Positions 52,054-60,710 of a DNA stretch of 64,000 nucleotides are shown here, piece by piece (within the stretch, counting starts at the first letter, position 1; every line of letters begins with the position of its first letter). The DNA comes from Microbacterium ginsengisoli. Lineage in GTDB: Bacteria; Actinomycetota; Actinomycetes; Actinomycetales; Microbacteriaceae. The position numbers were made by a program, and so were the translations under genes. The DNA is taken from assembly GCF_000956535.1 (NCBI RefSeq), contig NZ_JYIY01000077.1:62001-126000 (forward strand), written 5' to 3'. The notes below the pieces were generated by a model. It was not told the origin of the DNA and searched no databases. It saw only the letters and a program-made list of their open reading frames with translations.

Positions 52054-53727
52054 ATGACCGACGCAGAACGCACCCCCACCCGGATCGATGCGATCGCGGA
52101 GGCATGGGTCGACATGCTTGCCGAGCTGTCGCCGATGACCGCGACCTACATCGGACGCTTCGAGCACAACGGCCGCTTCGACGACCTGTCGCCCGAGGGG
52201 GAGCAGGAGAAGCACGCCGCGATCACCACCGTGCTGCGCGATCTGGCCGACGCCCAGCCGGTCGACGACATCGACGCGGTCACCCTCGCCGACCTCCGCT
52301 CCGAACTGCAGCTGCAGGTCGATCTGCACGACGCAGGCGCGCATCTGCGCGATCTCAACGTCATCGCCTCCCCCGCGCAGGAGTTGCGCAACGCGTTCGA
52401 TCTCATGCCCACGGACTCGGTCGAGGACTGGACCGTGGTCGCCGAGCGGCTGCGCGCACTGCCCGCGGCCCTGAACGGCTACGTGTCGACGCTGCGCGAA
52501 GGCATCCGCACCGGCGTGGTGCCCGCCCGTCGCCAGGTCGACGAGGTCGTCGGTCAGATCGCCCGCTACACGGCGGAGGACGGCTTCTTCGCCGACTTCG
52601 TCGGCGGCGCGACCCTTTCCGACGGCGCCCTGCCGGCCTCGCTCGCGCGGGAGCTCACGGATGCCGCGGGTGCGGCCCGCGTCGCCTACGACGACCTGGC
52701 GCAGGTGCTGCGCACCGAGCTCACCCCCGTCGCGCTCGAGCACGACGGGGTGGGCCGCGAGCTCTACGCCCTGCACTCCCGGCGGTTCCTCGGGGCGACG
52801 ATCGATCTCGATGAGACCTACGAGTGGGGCGTGGAGGAGCTCGCGCGCATGGTCGCCGAGCAGGAGTCGATCGCGAACGAGATCCTGCCCGGGGCATCCG
52901 TGGCCGAGGCGGTCGCGCATCTCGAAGCCGACGCCTCGCGCAAGCTCCACGGCACCGCCGAGCTGCAGCGCTGGATGCAGGAGACGAGCGATCGCGCGGT
53001 CGCCGAGCTCGGCCGCAGTCACTTCGACATCCCCGAGCCGGTGCGTCGCCTCGAGTGCATGATCGCCCCCACCCAGGAGGGCGGGATCTACTACACCGGC
53101 CCGACCGACGACTTCTCGCGTCCGGGACGCATGTGGTGGTCGGTGCCGGAAGGCGTCACCGAGTTCGACACGTGGCGCGAGCTGACGACGGTCTATCACG
53201 AGGGCGTTCCGGGGCATCACCTGCAGATCGCGCAGTCGGTCTACAACCGCGCCCAGTTGAACTCCTGGCGTCGCCTCATCGCGGGGTCGTCGGGTCACGC
53301 CGAGGGCTGGGCACTCTACGCCGAGCGCCTCATGGAGCAGCTCGGCTACCTCGAGGATCCGGCGGACCGCCTCGGGATGCTCGACGGGCAGCGGATGCGC
53401 GCGGTGCGCGTGGTGCTCGACATCGGGGTGCACCTGGGCAAGCCGCGCCTCGACGGCTCGGGCACGTGGGATGCCGACTATGCGCTGGAGATCATGCGTC
53501 AGAACGTCAACATGTCCGACGCCTTCATCCGGTTCGAGGTGAACCGCTACCTCGGGTGGCCGGGCCAGGCGCCGTCGTACAAGGTGGGTCAGCGCATCTG
53601 GGAGCAGATCCGCGACGCGTACCGTGCCGCCCAGGGCGACGCGTTCGACATCAAGGCGTTCCACAAGAAGGCGCTCGACATCGGCGGCGTCGGTCTCGAC
53701 ACGCTGCGCAGCGCCCTCGTTCCTTGA
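52054..53727 (+). CDS. DUF885 family metallopeptidase-like protein
   Basis: The 557-residue DUF885 protein is predicted to be a zinc-dependent peptidase. The diagnostic YHEGVPGHHLQ (about 382-392) resembles an HExxxxH zinc site, followed by SGHAEGWALYAERLMEQLG with the third ligand Glu. No signal peptide, so probably cytoplasmic. Start at 52054 (MTDAERTPTRIDAI) as argued for the promoter. The stop codon lies within a terminator hairpin. Biological substrate unknown. Confidence 0.87.
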   Translation: MTDAERTPTRIDAIAEAWVDMLAELSPMTATYIGRFEHNGRFDDLSPEGEQEKHAAITTVLRDLADAQPVDDIDAVTLADLRSELQLQVDLHDAGAHLRDLNVIASPAQELRNAFDLMPTDSVEDWTVVAERLRALPAALNGYVSTLREGIRTGVVPARRQVDEVVGQIARYTAEDGFFADFVGGATLSDGALPASLARELTDAAGAARVAYDDLAQVLRTELTPVALEHDGVGRELYALHSRRFLGATIDLDETYEWGVEELARMVAEQESIANEILPGASVAEAVAHLEADASRKLHGTAELQRWMQETSDRAVAELGRSHFDIPEPVRRLECMIAPTQEGGIYYTGPTDDFSRPGRMWWSVPEGVTEFDTWRELTTVYHEGVPGHHLQIAQSVYNRAQLNSWRRLIAGSSGHAEGWALYAERLMEQLGYLEDPADRLGMLDGQRMRAVRVVLDIGVHLGKPRLDGSGTWDADYALEIMRQNVNMSDAFIRFEVNRYLGWPGQAPSYKVGQRIWEQIRDAYRAAQGDAFDIKAFHKKALDIGGVGLDTLRSALVP

Positions 53728-53757
53728 ACGGGAATGCCGGGCCGCGGCATCCTGTTC
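53726..53757. terminator. Hairpin terminator overlapping the DUF885 stop codon
   Basis: Thirteen pairs with one G.U and one bulged A: GAACGGGAATGCCG (53726-53739) folds against CGGCATCCTGTTC (53745-53757) around the loop GGCCG. The stem starts at the second base of the TGA stop and contains a GCGGCATCC copy (53744-53752). Confidence 0.75.
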
Positions 53758-53783
53758 CATTCCCCTGAATGAAAGGGTGACCC

Positions 53784-54839
53784 ATGACGGATGACGCATC
53801 CCGAGCCGCTGCGGTGGAGTTCGGACTCGACACCTTCGGCGACGTGACGGCCGATGAGACGGGGGCGACGCTCACTGACGCCCAGACGATCCGCGACGTC
53901 GTCGAGCAGGCCGTCGTGGCGGATGAGACCGGGCTGGCGTTCTTCGGCGTGGGGGAGCACCACCGCCACGAGTTCGCCGTCTCGAGCCCCGAGATCGTGC
54001 TCGCCGCCGCCGCGGCGCGCACGTCGCAGATCCACCTCGGCACCGCGGTGACGGTGCTCTCTTCCGATGACCCGGTGCGGCTGTACGAGCGGTTCGCCAC
54101 CCTGCAGGCGGTGTCGTCGGGCCGGGCCGAGATCATCCTCGGTCGCGGCTCGTTCACCGAGTCGTTCCCGCTCTTCGGCTACGACCTTCACGACTACGAG
54201 GAGCTCTTCGAGGAGAAGCTCGACCTGTTCCACCAGCTTCGCGCCGAGCAGCCCGTCGCGTGGTCGGGTCGCACCCGCGCCGCCCTCACCGACGCCGACG
54301 TCTTCCCCAAGACGGAGACCCCCATCCCGACGTGGATCGGCGTCGGGGGCAGTCCGGAGTCGGTGGTGCGCACGGCACGCTACGGATTCGGCCTGCTGCT
54401 CGCGATCATCGGCGGGTCGCCCGCCCGCTTCCGGCCCTACGTCGATTTGTTCCATCGCTCGACCGCGTCGTTCGGGCACGGCGCGCTGCCCGTCGGCGTG
54501 CACTCGCCGGGCCACATCGCCGACACGGACGAGGAGGCCTGGGAGCAGCTGTATCCGGCGATGGAGTACAACCGCAACGCGATCGGCCGCGAACGCGGGT
54601 GGCCCCCGTACAGCCGTGCGCAGTTCGCTCACGACGTCTCGCCAGAGGGTGCGATCTACGCGGGATCACCGGAGCGCGTTGCTCAGAAGATCGCCGACGC
54701 CGTACGCACGCTCGACCTCGACCGATTCGATCTCAAGTTCTCGAACGGCACGCTGTCCCACGCACGGATGCTGCGTTCGATCGAGCTCTACGGCACGGTC
54801 GTCGTGCCGCGGGTGCGGGAGTTGCTCGCGGGGGAGTGA
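53784..54839 (+). CDS. LLM-class flavin-dependent oxidoreductase
   Basis: The 351-residue luciferase-like TIM-barrel monooxygenase has FGLDTFGDV near the start, GVGEHHRHEFAVSSPEIVLA, IHLGTAVTVLSSDDPVR and RAEIILGRGSF as typical F420- or FMN-binding segments, and PIPTWIGVGGSPESV. Cofactor choice (FMN versus F420) cannot be settled by eye. Good GAAAGGGTG ribosome site. Preceded by a terminator and ending 3 bases before a convergent MFS gene. Confidence 0.85.
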   Translation: MTDDASRAAAVEFGLDTFGDVTADETGATLTDAQTIRDVVEQAVVADETGLAFFGVGEHHRHEFAVSSPEIVLAAAAARTSQIHLGTAVTVLSSDDPVRLYERFATLQAVSSGRAEIILGRGSFTESFPLFGYDLHDYEELFEEKLDLFHQLRAEQPVAWSGRTRAALTDADVFPKTETPIPTWIGVGGSPESVVRTARYGFGLLLAIIGGSPARFRPYVDLFHRSTASFGHGALPVGVHSPGHIADTDEEAWEQLYPAMEYNRNAIGRERGWPPYSRAQFAHDVSPEGAIYAGSPERVAQKIADAVRTLDLDRFDLKFSNGTLSHARMLRSIELYGTVVVPRVRELLAGE

Positions 54840-54842
54840 GCG

Positions 54843-56165
54843 TCAGCGGCGCGGTGTGCGGGGCGACTCGAGACCGAGGTGCACGCGGGTGCGCCGCCGC
54901 TCGATCACGATGAAGGTGGCACCCAGGGCCCACAGGGGCACCTGTACGAGGAACGCGGCACGGAACGCGTTCAACGAGTAGGTGCCGGGAGTTCCCGCCC
55001 CCTGCAGGTCGAGCGCGAGACCGATGAGGAACACCGCCACCAGCGCGGCGAGGAATCCGCCGACATTCGTGATTCCGGTCGCCGTGCTGAGCCGGTGCTG
55101 GGGGTTGTGCGTGCGGGCGTGGTCGAACGCGATCATCGACGCGGGTCCGCCGGTCGCGAGCGCGATGGCGAGCACGACGAGAAGCCAGACCGGGGCCGTG
55201 CCCGGCCACAGGATGACCGCCATCCATGCCACGAACTGAAAGGCCACGCTCGGCAGCACGAGCAGGTGGGACCGGCGCATCGGCAGACGGGCCGAGAGTG
55301 TCCCCATGATCGGCCCGAGCGCCATGCCGATCACGACATATACCGTCGTGATGCCACTGGCTCCCGCTGTGCTGAGGCCCTCGCCTGAGGTCAGGAACGG
55401 GATTCCCCACAGCATGACGAACGCGGTTCCTGCGAACGGGGTCGTGAAGTGGGACCAGAACGCGAGACGTGTGCCGGGGTGCGACCACGCTGCCCGGACG
55501 CCGACACGGTTGTCGATCGTCGAGGTGATCGCCGCGATCGTGCCCGTTCGGGTGTCGACTGAGACGTCAGCGGTACGCCCCGGCGGTCGATTGCGGATGA
55601 TCACCCAGGTGAGGATTGCGAAGAGCACGCAGAGGGAGGCGAGGCTCGAGAACGCGATCGTCCAGGAGGTCGCGTGCAGCAGCGCCGCGAGGGGGAGGAT
55701 CGCCAGCAGCTGACCGGCCTGTCCGACGATGCCGGTGAGCTGCATCATCACGGGCGCTCGTTGTGCCGGGAACCATACGGCGACCACGCGCAGGATGCTC
55801 GGGAAGATGGCCGCGTCGCCGGCGCCGATGAGCATGCGGGCGGCGATTGCGATGCCGACGTTGGGGGAGAACGCCATCACCAGCTGCCCGGCGGCCATGA
55901 GGAGCATCCCGATCGCGATGATGGGGCGCGCGCCGAAGCGGTCGAGCAGCACGCCGATCGGCACCTGCATGCCGCCGTAGACGCCCAATTGCAGCACCGC
56001 GAACATCGCGAGGGTCGACGCGTCGGCGTGGAACCGCGCCGCCGTGTCGACGCCGACCGCGGCGAGCGAGGTGCGGTTGGTGACCGACAGCAGATAGGCT
56101 GCGACGCCGACTCCCCAGATGAGCCACGCCCGCCAGCTCGGGGCGACAGGGGCGAGGGGGTTCAC
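54843..56165 (-). CDS. MFS transporter, unknown substrate
   Basis: The 440-residue permease has 12 predicted helices. The first is LIWGVGVAAYLLSVTNRTSL; the loop VLLDRFGARPIIAIGML is the MFS signature between helices 2 and 3, and a FPAQRAPVMMQLTG segment follows helix 4. The GTG start at 56165 gives VNPLAPVAPSW and sits 7 bases after a TACGCT -10 on the minus strand; the longer frame upstream would read through the divergent SGNH gene. It is divergent from that gene with a 49-base intergenic region. Confidence 0.85.
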   Translation of the reverse strand: MNPLAPVAPSWRAWLIWGVGVAAYLLSVTNRTSLAAVGVDTAARFHADASTLAMFAVLQLGVYGGMQVPIGVLLDRFGARPIIAIGMLLMAAGQLVMAFSPNVGIAIAARMLIGAGDAAIFPSILRVVAVWFPAQRAPVMMQLTGIVGQAGQLLAILPLAALLHATSWTIAFSSLASLCVLFAILTWVIIRNRPPGRTADVSVDTRTGTIAAITSTIDNRVGVRAAWSHPGTRLAFWSHFTTPFAGTAFVMLWGIPFLTSGEGLSTAGASGITTVYVVIGMALGPIMGTLSARLPMRRSHLLVLPSVAFQFVAWMAVILWPGTAPVWLLVVLAIALATGGPASMIAFDHARTHNPQHRLSTATGITNVGGFLAALVAVFLIGLALDLQGAGTPGTYSLNAFRAAFLVQVPLWALGATFIVIERRRTRVHLGLESPRTPRR

Positions 56166-56172
56166 TCGTCCC

Positions 56173-56178
56173 AGCGTA
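56173..56178 (-). promoter_or_regulatory. Predicted -10 element for leaderless MFS transcript (minus strand)
   Basis: On the minus strand TACGCT is followed by GGGACGA and then the GTG start at 56165, a 7-base spacing matching the other leaderless candidates. Confidence 0.45.
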
Positions 56179-56202
56179 GTCCGCGCGCCTTCCGCGGCGG
56201 CG

Positions 56203-56208
56203 TAGGGT
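56203..56208 (+). promoter_or_regulatory. Predicted -10 element for leaderless SGNH transcript
   Basis: TAGGGT ends 6 bases before the GTG at 56215. With the opposing element at 56173-56178 this makes a very compact divergent promoter pair: the two -10 boxes are only 24 bases apart. Confidence 0.5.
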
Positions 56209-56214
56209 GAGCGC

Positions 56215-56976
56215 GTGGCATCCGTGCGATATGTGGCGATCGGGGACTCGTTCACCGAAGGCGTGGGCGATGAGCTCGACGACGGGTCGGTGCGGGGCTG
56301 GGCGGACCTCACGGCCGCCGGCTGGGCGCGTGCGGCGGGGGAGCCGATCGAATATGCCAACCTCGCCATACGCGGGAAGCTCGTCTGGCCGATCGTCGAG
56401 CAGCAGCTCGAGCCCGCGCTCGCTCTGCGCCCCACGCACCTGTCGTTCAACGGCGGCGGCAACGACATGCTGAGACCGCGCACCGGCATCCCCTCGATCG
56501 TCGACGCGTTCCGCCACGTCATCCGGCGGTGCGACGAGGAGGGCGTGCAGCTGATCCTGCTGTCGGGGGCGAACCCGTCGGCGAGGCTGCCGATGTCGAG
56601 TCTCATCCAACGGCGCGGCGACGAGCTGTCGCGCGCGGTCGAGGAGATCGTCGCGGACCGCCCGGACATCATCCGGGCCTACAACTGGCCGGACCGGGAA
56701 CTCGCCGGGCCCGACTACTGGTCCGACGACCGCCTGCACATGAACGCGCGGGGTCATCACCGTGTCGCCGCGCGGGTCATCGAGAGCGTCGGGCTCGAGG
56801 CGCCGGGGGAGTGGTGGTCGCTTCCGGATGCCGCGGCCCCCTCCGGCCCCGGCGGCTGGGCGTACTACCGCGCCCACGTCGTGCCATGGGTGAAGCGCCG
56901 CCTCACCGGCACGTCGTCGGGCGACGGCCGCGTCGCGAAGGCCGGCACCTGGGTGCTGGTCTCACCGTCGTCGTGA
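56215..56976 (+). CDS. SGNH/GDSL-type hydrolase
   Basis: The 253-residue esterase/lipase-like protein has block I VAIGDSFTEGVGDE with the catalytic Ser, block III FNGGGNDML with the oxyanion Asn, and block V DDRLHMNARGHH with the Asp-His pair. No signal peptide. Start fixed by GTG 56215 behind the -10. Substrate unknown; cytoplasmic location suggests a small ester rather than an extracellular lipid. Confidence 0.88.
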   Translation: MASVRYVAIGDSFTEGVGDELDDGSVRGWADLTAAGWARAAGEPIEYANLAIRGKLVWPIVEQQLEPALALRPTHLSFNGGGNDMLRPRTGIPSIVDAFRHVIRRCDEEGVQLILLSGANPSARLPMSSLIQRRGDELSRAVEEIVADRPDIIRAYNWPDRELAGPDYWSDDRLHMNARGHHRVAARVIESVGLEAPGEWWSLPDAAAPSGPGGWAYYRAHVVPWVKRRLTGTSSGDGRVAKAGTWVLVSPSS

Positions 56977-57012
56977 GCGCGACCCTGGCTCGACGGCCAC
57001 ACGCGCCCTGCG

Positions 57013-57018
57013 CCAGAC
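57013..57018 (+). promoter_or_regulatory. Predicted -10 element for the DUF1801 gene
   Basis: CAGACT ends 7 bases before ATG 57026; the first base deviates from TANNNT, so this is weaker than the others. No Shine-Dalgarno is present. Confidence 0.35.
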
Positions 57019-57025
57019 TCTCGTC

Positions 57026-57448
57026 ATGAGGGCCCTCAGTCCCGACGATCTCATCGCCGCGATCCCCGTCGCGACACGCCGAGCCGATGCGCGCCTCCTC
57101 CTGGAGCGGTTCGCCCGCGCGACGGGGGAGTCCGCCACGGTCTGGGGGAGCAGCATCATCGCGTTCGGCAGTTACCACTACCGCTACGCGAGCGGACGCG
57201 AAGGGGATGCACCGGCCGCAGGCTTCGCCGCCCGCGCGTCGACGCTGGTCGTCTACGTGCCCGACCGTCTCGACGCGCACGCGGATGCGCTCGCGCGCCT
57301 CGGCGCGTACCGGGCCGGGAAGGGATGCCTCTACCTCAAGAGCCTTGCCGACATCGATCTCGACGTGCTCATCGACATCGTCACGACGGCGTCGGATCGG
57401 GTGAAGGCGGGGTCGGCGATCCACGGCGCCGGCGGGGCATCCGCCTGA
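57026..57448 (+). CDS. DUF1801 (YdhG-like) domain protein
   Basis: The 140-residue single-domain protein of the YdhG/DUF1801 type has TVWGSSIIAFGSYHYRYASGREGD early in the domain, then VVYVPDRLD and GCLYLKSLADIDLDVL. The function of the family is not established; frataxin-like folds are reported for relatives. It follows the SGNH gene by 49 bases on the same strand. Confidence 0.8.
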   Translation: MRALSPDDLIAAIPVATRRADARLLLERFARATGESATVWGSSIIAFGSYHYRYASGREGDAPAAGFAARASTLVVYVPDRLDAHADALARLGAYRAGKGCLYLKSLADIDLDVLIDIVTTASDRVKAGSAIHGAGGASA

Positions 57449-57552
57449 CGAGGCGCTTTCTCACGGCCCGCCCGGCGGCGGACGCGGGGGAGCGGGCGTA
57501 GCGTCGCCCCCACGCGGCGACGACGCCGACGCTGACCCTCCGGAGGACCGCC

Positions 57553-58665
57553 ATGTCGCTGCTCGACGCCCCCGCCTCCGGCTCGGCACCGAGTTATCGG
57601 CTGGATGCGGGTGGGTGGCGTCAGGTCGCACTGATGGGCGCGGTCATCCTCACACTGTTCGCGGTGGGGATCGCGCTGGTCGCCGCCGCGACGGGAATGC
57701 ACGTCGCCATCACGGGGGAGGGCGCGGGCGGGAGCGGCTCGGTCTTCGGCTGGGCCACCGGCATCCTCGCGTTGACCCTCGGCATGAGGCATGCGTTCGA
57801 CGCCGACCACATCGCGGCGATCGACAACACCACGCGCAAGCTCGCCGCCGACGGCAAGCGACCACTCGCTGTCGGATTCTTCTTCTCGCTCGGGCACTCA
57901 TCGGTCGTGTTCGCCCTCGCGGTGCTGCTCGCCGCGGGAATGGGCTGGGTCGCCGGGCAGGTCACCGACGACGCGTCACTGCTGCACACGATCACGGGGA
58001 TCATCGGGCCCACCGTGTCCGGCTCGTTCCTCGTGATCATCGCCGTCATCAACATCCTCGTGACAGTCGGGATGGTGCGCGTGTTCCGCAGGATGCGCAC
58101 GGGGGAGTTCGACGAAGCCGCGTTCGAGGAGGAGCTCGCGAAGCGCGGCCTCCTCAACCGTGTGTTCGGCCGCATGGCCGACCGCATCGACGCGTCGTGG
58201 AAGATCTACCCGCTCGGGGTGCTGTTCGGCCTCGGATTCGACACGGCGACCGAGGTGGCGCTGCTGGTGATCTCCGGCACCGCGGCGGCCGCAGGACTGC
58301 CGTGGTGGGCGATCCTGTCGCTGCCGATCCTGTTCGCCGCGGGGATGTGCCTGTTCGACACCGTCGACGGCGTGCTGATGAACTTCGCCTACGGCTGGGC
58401 GTTCCTCGGCGCGGCGCGCAAGGTGTATTACAACGTCGTCATCACCGCGATGAGCGTGTTCATCGCGCTCGTGATCGGCGGGTTCGAGCTCGCCTCGGTG
58501 CTGGCCACCAATCTCGGCTGGGACATCCCGGCGATCGACTGGTTCACCAACCTGGACGTCCTCGGGTTCGCGATCGTGGGAACGTTGCTCGCGACCTGGC
58601 TGATCGCGGTCATCGTGTGGCGGCTCGGCAAGTTCGAAGACCGCCTCGCGATCCCGACGAAGTGA
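57553..58665 (+). CDS. Nickel/cobalt transporter, NiCoT family (HoxN/NixA type)
   Basis: The 370-residue secondary permease with about eight transmembrane helices has the signature RHAFDADHIAAIDNTTRK containing HX4DH (His80, Asp85, His86), and the second signature LGFDTATEVALL. The GGAGG Shine-Dalgarno precedes the ATG. No urease, hydrogenase or cobalamin gene is nearby, so the metal served is unclear. The 104-base gap upstream contains a TAGCGT candidate -10 and no recognisable metal riboswitch. Confidence 0.92.
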   Translation: MSLLDAPASGSAPSYRLDAGGWRQVALMGAVILTLFAVGIALVAAATGMHVAITGEGAGGSGSVFGWATGILALTLGMRHAFDADHIAAIDNTTRKLAADGKRPLAVGFFFSLGHSSVVFALAVLLAAGMGWVAGQVTDDASLLHTITGIIGPTVSGSFLVIIAVINILVTVGMVRVFRRMRTGEFDEAAFEEELAKRGLLNRVFGRMADRIDASWKIYPLGVLFGLGFDTATEVALLVISGTAAAAGLPWWAILSLPILFAAGMCLFDTVDGVLMNFAYGWAFLGAARKVYYNVVITAMSVFIALVIGGFELASVLATNLGWDIPAIDWFTNLDVLGFAIVGTLLATWLIAVIVWRLGKFEDRLAIPTK

Positions 58666-58752
58666 GCGGATGCCGCGGCTTCATCGCATAGCCGGGGGCC
58701 GCAGCGCTCCTCAGGCATGGAGTGGGGACAGGGCTCAATCCTTCATCCTGAC

Positions 58753-58773
58753 ATAATGTGCATTATCGGATAA
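58753..58773. repeat. AT-rich overlapping palindromes between convergent genes
   Basis: ATAATGTGCATTAT (58753-58766) has perfect 6-base arms, and TTATCGGATAA (58763-58773) is a second palindrome overlapping it. Such AT-rich sequence stands out in this genome. It lies between the 3' ends of the NiCoT gene and a lipoprotein gene, where no promoter is expected. Function unknown; it resembles the size of a Fur- or MarR-type operator but matches none that I recognise. The rest of 58666-58788 shows only one GGATGCCGC copy (58668). Confidence 0.5.
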
Positions 58774-58788
58774 CGCGCATGCAGAGAC

Positions 58789-59601
58789 TCAGCCACCGAA
58801 TTCAGCGGTGAGCTGCACGGGAGTCTGATTCGCTGCGCATGCGTCGCGCAGTCCGGTGGACGCCGGGAACAGGTGGTTGGTGAAGAACGCCTGGCGCAGA
58901 GCATCGGGGGTGCGCTGCGGTGCAGAGACGGCCGCGGCATAGCCGTTGAGCTCCGCGGCGTCGTTCGCGGGCGCGGTCGCTGCGAGCTGCGTGAACTGAG
59001 CGGCCGCGGCATCGAGACGGCTCTTCCACTGCTCGAGCCCGAAGGCATGGGCGGTGCTGTACCCCTCGATGGCGTTCATGACGGCGCTCTGCGCGGCGCC
59101 GAATCCCGCGCACACCGCCGACAGCGACGAGTCGCTCGTGAACACCGCGCTCGAATAGGTCGGCGTCGCCGTCCACGTGGCGCCGTCCGGAACGACCACG
59201 GACACGCTCGGCGATGACGTCGGACGAACCGTCCACGTCCACGTCGCCGTCGACCCGCAGGCGCCGACGAGCCCGGCCTGGCGATCGGGCGTCGCGTCGG
59301 GAATGTCGACGGTGTAGGTGCCGGTTCCGACGCACGAGAACGACAACGTGACGGTGTGTGCGCCCTCCGGCACCGCGAGACGTGCATCGTCGGTCGGCGT
59401 CGGCGGGTTCGTGCCGACACCGCTCAACGGCGCCCCGACAGAGGTGACCACCGGGGTATCCCTCGCCGACGGAGACGCCGTCGCCCCGGACGATCTGGAT
59501 GCCCCGAGCGTGCCGCCGTTCGCCGCGCACCCGGTCAGTGCGCCGATGACCACTGCCGCGATGACTCCACCGACGGCCCGACCGTGCGACATCCCACGCA
59601 T
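58789..59601 (-). CDS. Secreted lipoprotein of unknown function
   Basis: The 270-residue protein has a type II signal peptide: MRGMSHGRAVGG, hydrophobic VIAAVVIGA, lipobox LTGC (Cys25). A Ser/Thr/Pro-rich linker follows, then a beta-rich region (THTVTLSF... TYTVDIPDA) and a helical C-terminal half with two cysteines. I do not recognise a family. The ATG at 59601 is preferred (GGGGAG 6 bases upstream); an ATG at 59616 is an alternative adding five residues. It is divergent from the second lgt gene across a 152-base gap. Confidence 0.75.
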   Translation of the reverse strand: MRGMSHGRAVGGVIAAVVIGALTGCAANGGTLGASRSSGATASPSARDTPVVTSVGAPLSGVGTNPPTPTDDARLAVPEGAHTVTLSFSCVGTGTYTVDIPDATPDRQAGLVGACGSTATWTWTVRPTSSPSVSVVVPDGATWTATPTYSSAVFTSDSSLSAVCAGFGAAQSAVMNAIEGYSTAHAFGLEQWKSRLDAAAAQFTQLAATAPANDAAELNGYAAAVSAPQRTPDALRQAFFTNHLFPASTGLRDACAANQTPVQLTAEFGG

Positions 59602-59753
59602 GTGCCGCTCCCCCATGACGTTCCCCCGTCGATCTCGGGCATCGCCGTCGTGTGCCCGCCTGCCCAGGCTACCCATCGCGCGTGCACGTGCCGCTGATCG
59701 AAATCCCGCCGGTGTAAAGTTCCCGACGGCGTCCTACCCCCGCCGCCTCGCAC

Positions 59754-60710
59754 ATGTCGCATCTCAGCATCCCCAGCCCGCCTCCCGCGTGGGCGCAGTT
59801 CTCGATCGGCCCCGTGACGATCCACACGTACGCGCTCTGCATCATCGCGGGCATCGTGGTGGCCGTCCTCCTCACCGAGTGGCGCCTGCGGCGCCGCGGC
59901 GTCGCACCGTGGACGGTGATCGACATCGCCCTGTGGGCCGTGCCGCTCGGGATCATCGCGGCGCGGTTCTATCACGTGTTCACGCACGTGGGTGACTACT
60001 TCTACCCGGGTGCGAACCTCTGGAACGTGTTCGCGATCTGGGACGGCGGCAACGCGATCTACGGCTCCCTGCTCGGCGGCGCGCTCGGTGTGTGGATCGG
60101 CTGCCGCCGCGCCGGTATCCGTTTCCTCTCGTTCGCCGATGCCATGGCTCCGGGGCTCCTCGCCGCGCAAGCGATCGGCCGTCTCGGCAACTGGTTCAAC
60201 CATGAACTGTTCGGCCTTCCGACGACCCTCCCCTGGGGGCTTCAGATCGAGTCGACCAACCCGAAGTTCCCGGCGAACCTGCCACCCGGAACCCTCTTCC
60301 AGCCCCTCTTCCTGTACGAACTGGTGTGGAACCTCATCGGGGTTGCCGTGATCCTGCTGCTCGAGCGTCGCGTGCGCCTGCAATGGGGGCGCGTCCTCGC
60401 GATCTACCTCATGTGGTACGGGTTCGCGCGCACGTTCCTCGAGCTCATCCGCATCGATCCGACCAGCGACGGCCTGTTCGGCATCCCGGCGAACTCGTGG
60501 ACCTCGATGCTCGCTGTCGTTGCAGGTCTCGTTCTGTTCGTCGTGCAGACCAGGCGGCATCCGGAACCGGAGCCCTCGATCTTCACCCGCGAGGATGCCC
60601 CGGCCTCCCGGCGAGGCGGAGTGTCTCCTCGTGAGCACGACGCGGTCGATACTCCATCGGGGTCGAGCACCGAGTCTCACAGCGCTCCCGAGGCCGGACG
60701 CGCCTCATGA
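59754..60710 (+). CDS. lgt2: Prolipoprotein diacylglyceryl transferase paralogue (Lgt, second copy)
   Basis: The 318-residue protein is similar to the Lgt at 39366 throughout (TYALCIIAGIVVAVLLTEW, AARFYHVFTHVGDYF, GGNAIYGSLLGGALG, GRLGNWFNHELFGLPTTLPWG). Catalytic-region residues (the His of YHVFTH, and Arg and Asn of GRLGN) are present, so it looks functional. The ancestral copy sits beside trpA; this one stands apart, divergent from a lipoprotein gene and overlapping a small DsrE-like gene. A TAAAGT candidate -10 (59715-59720) precedes it, and no clear Shine-Dalgarno is visible before ATG 59754. Confidence 0.9.
   Translation: MSHLSIPSPPPAWAQFSIGPVTIHTYALCIIAGIVVAVLLTEWRLRRRGVAPWTVIDIALWAVPLGIIAARFYHVFTHVGDYFYPGANLWNVFAIWDGGNAIYGSLLGGALGVWIGCRRAGIRFLSFADAMAPGLLAAQAIGRLGNWFNHELFGLPTTLPWGLQIESTNPKFPANLPPGTLFQPLFLYELVWNLIGVAVILLLERRVRLQWGRVLAIYLMWYGFARTFLELIRIDPTSDGLFGIPANSWTSMLAVVAGLVLFVVQTRRHPEPEPSIFTREDAPASRRGGVSPREHDAVDTPSGSSTESHSAPEAGRAS

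Noticed and set aside
57449..57552. Nickel/cobalt or cobalamin riboswitch ahead of the NiCoT permease
   Set aside because: The region is short, and I see no four-way junction of a NiCo motif or B12-box sequence; only a possible -10 and local GC-rich repeats.
58753..58766. Fur or Zur box
   Set aside because: The palindrome is AT-rich and of similar size but lacks the usual 19-base actinobacterial Fur/Zur pattern, and it sits between 3' ends, not at a promoter.
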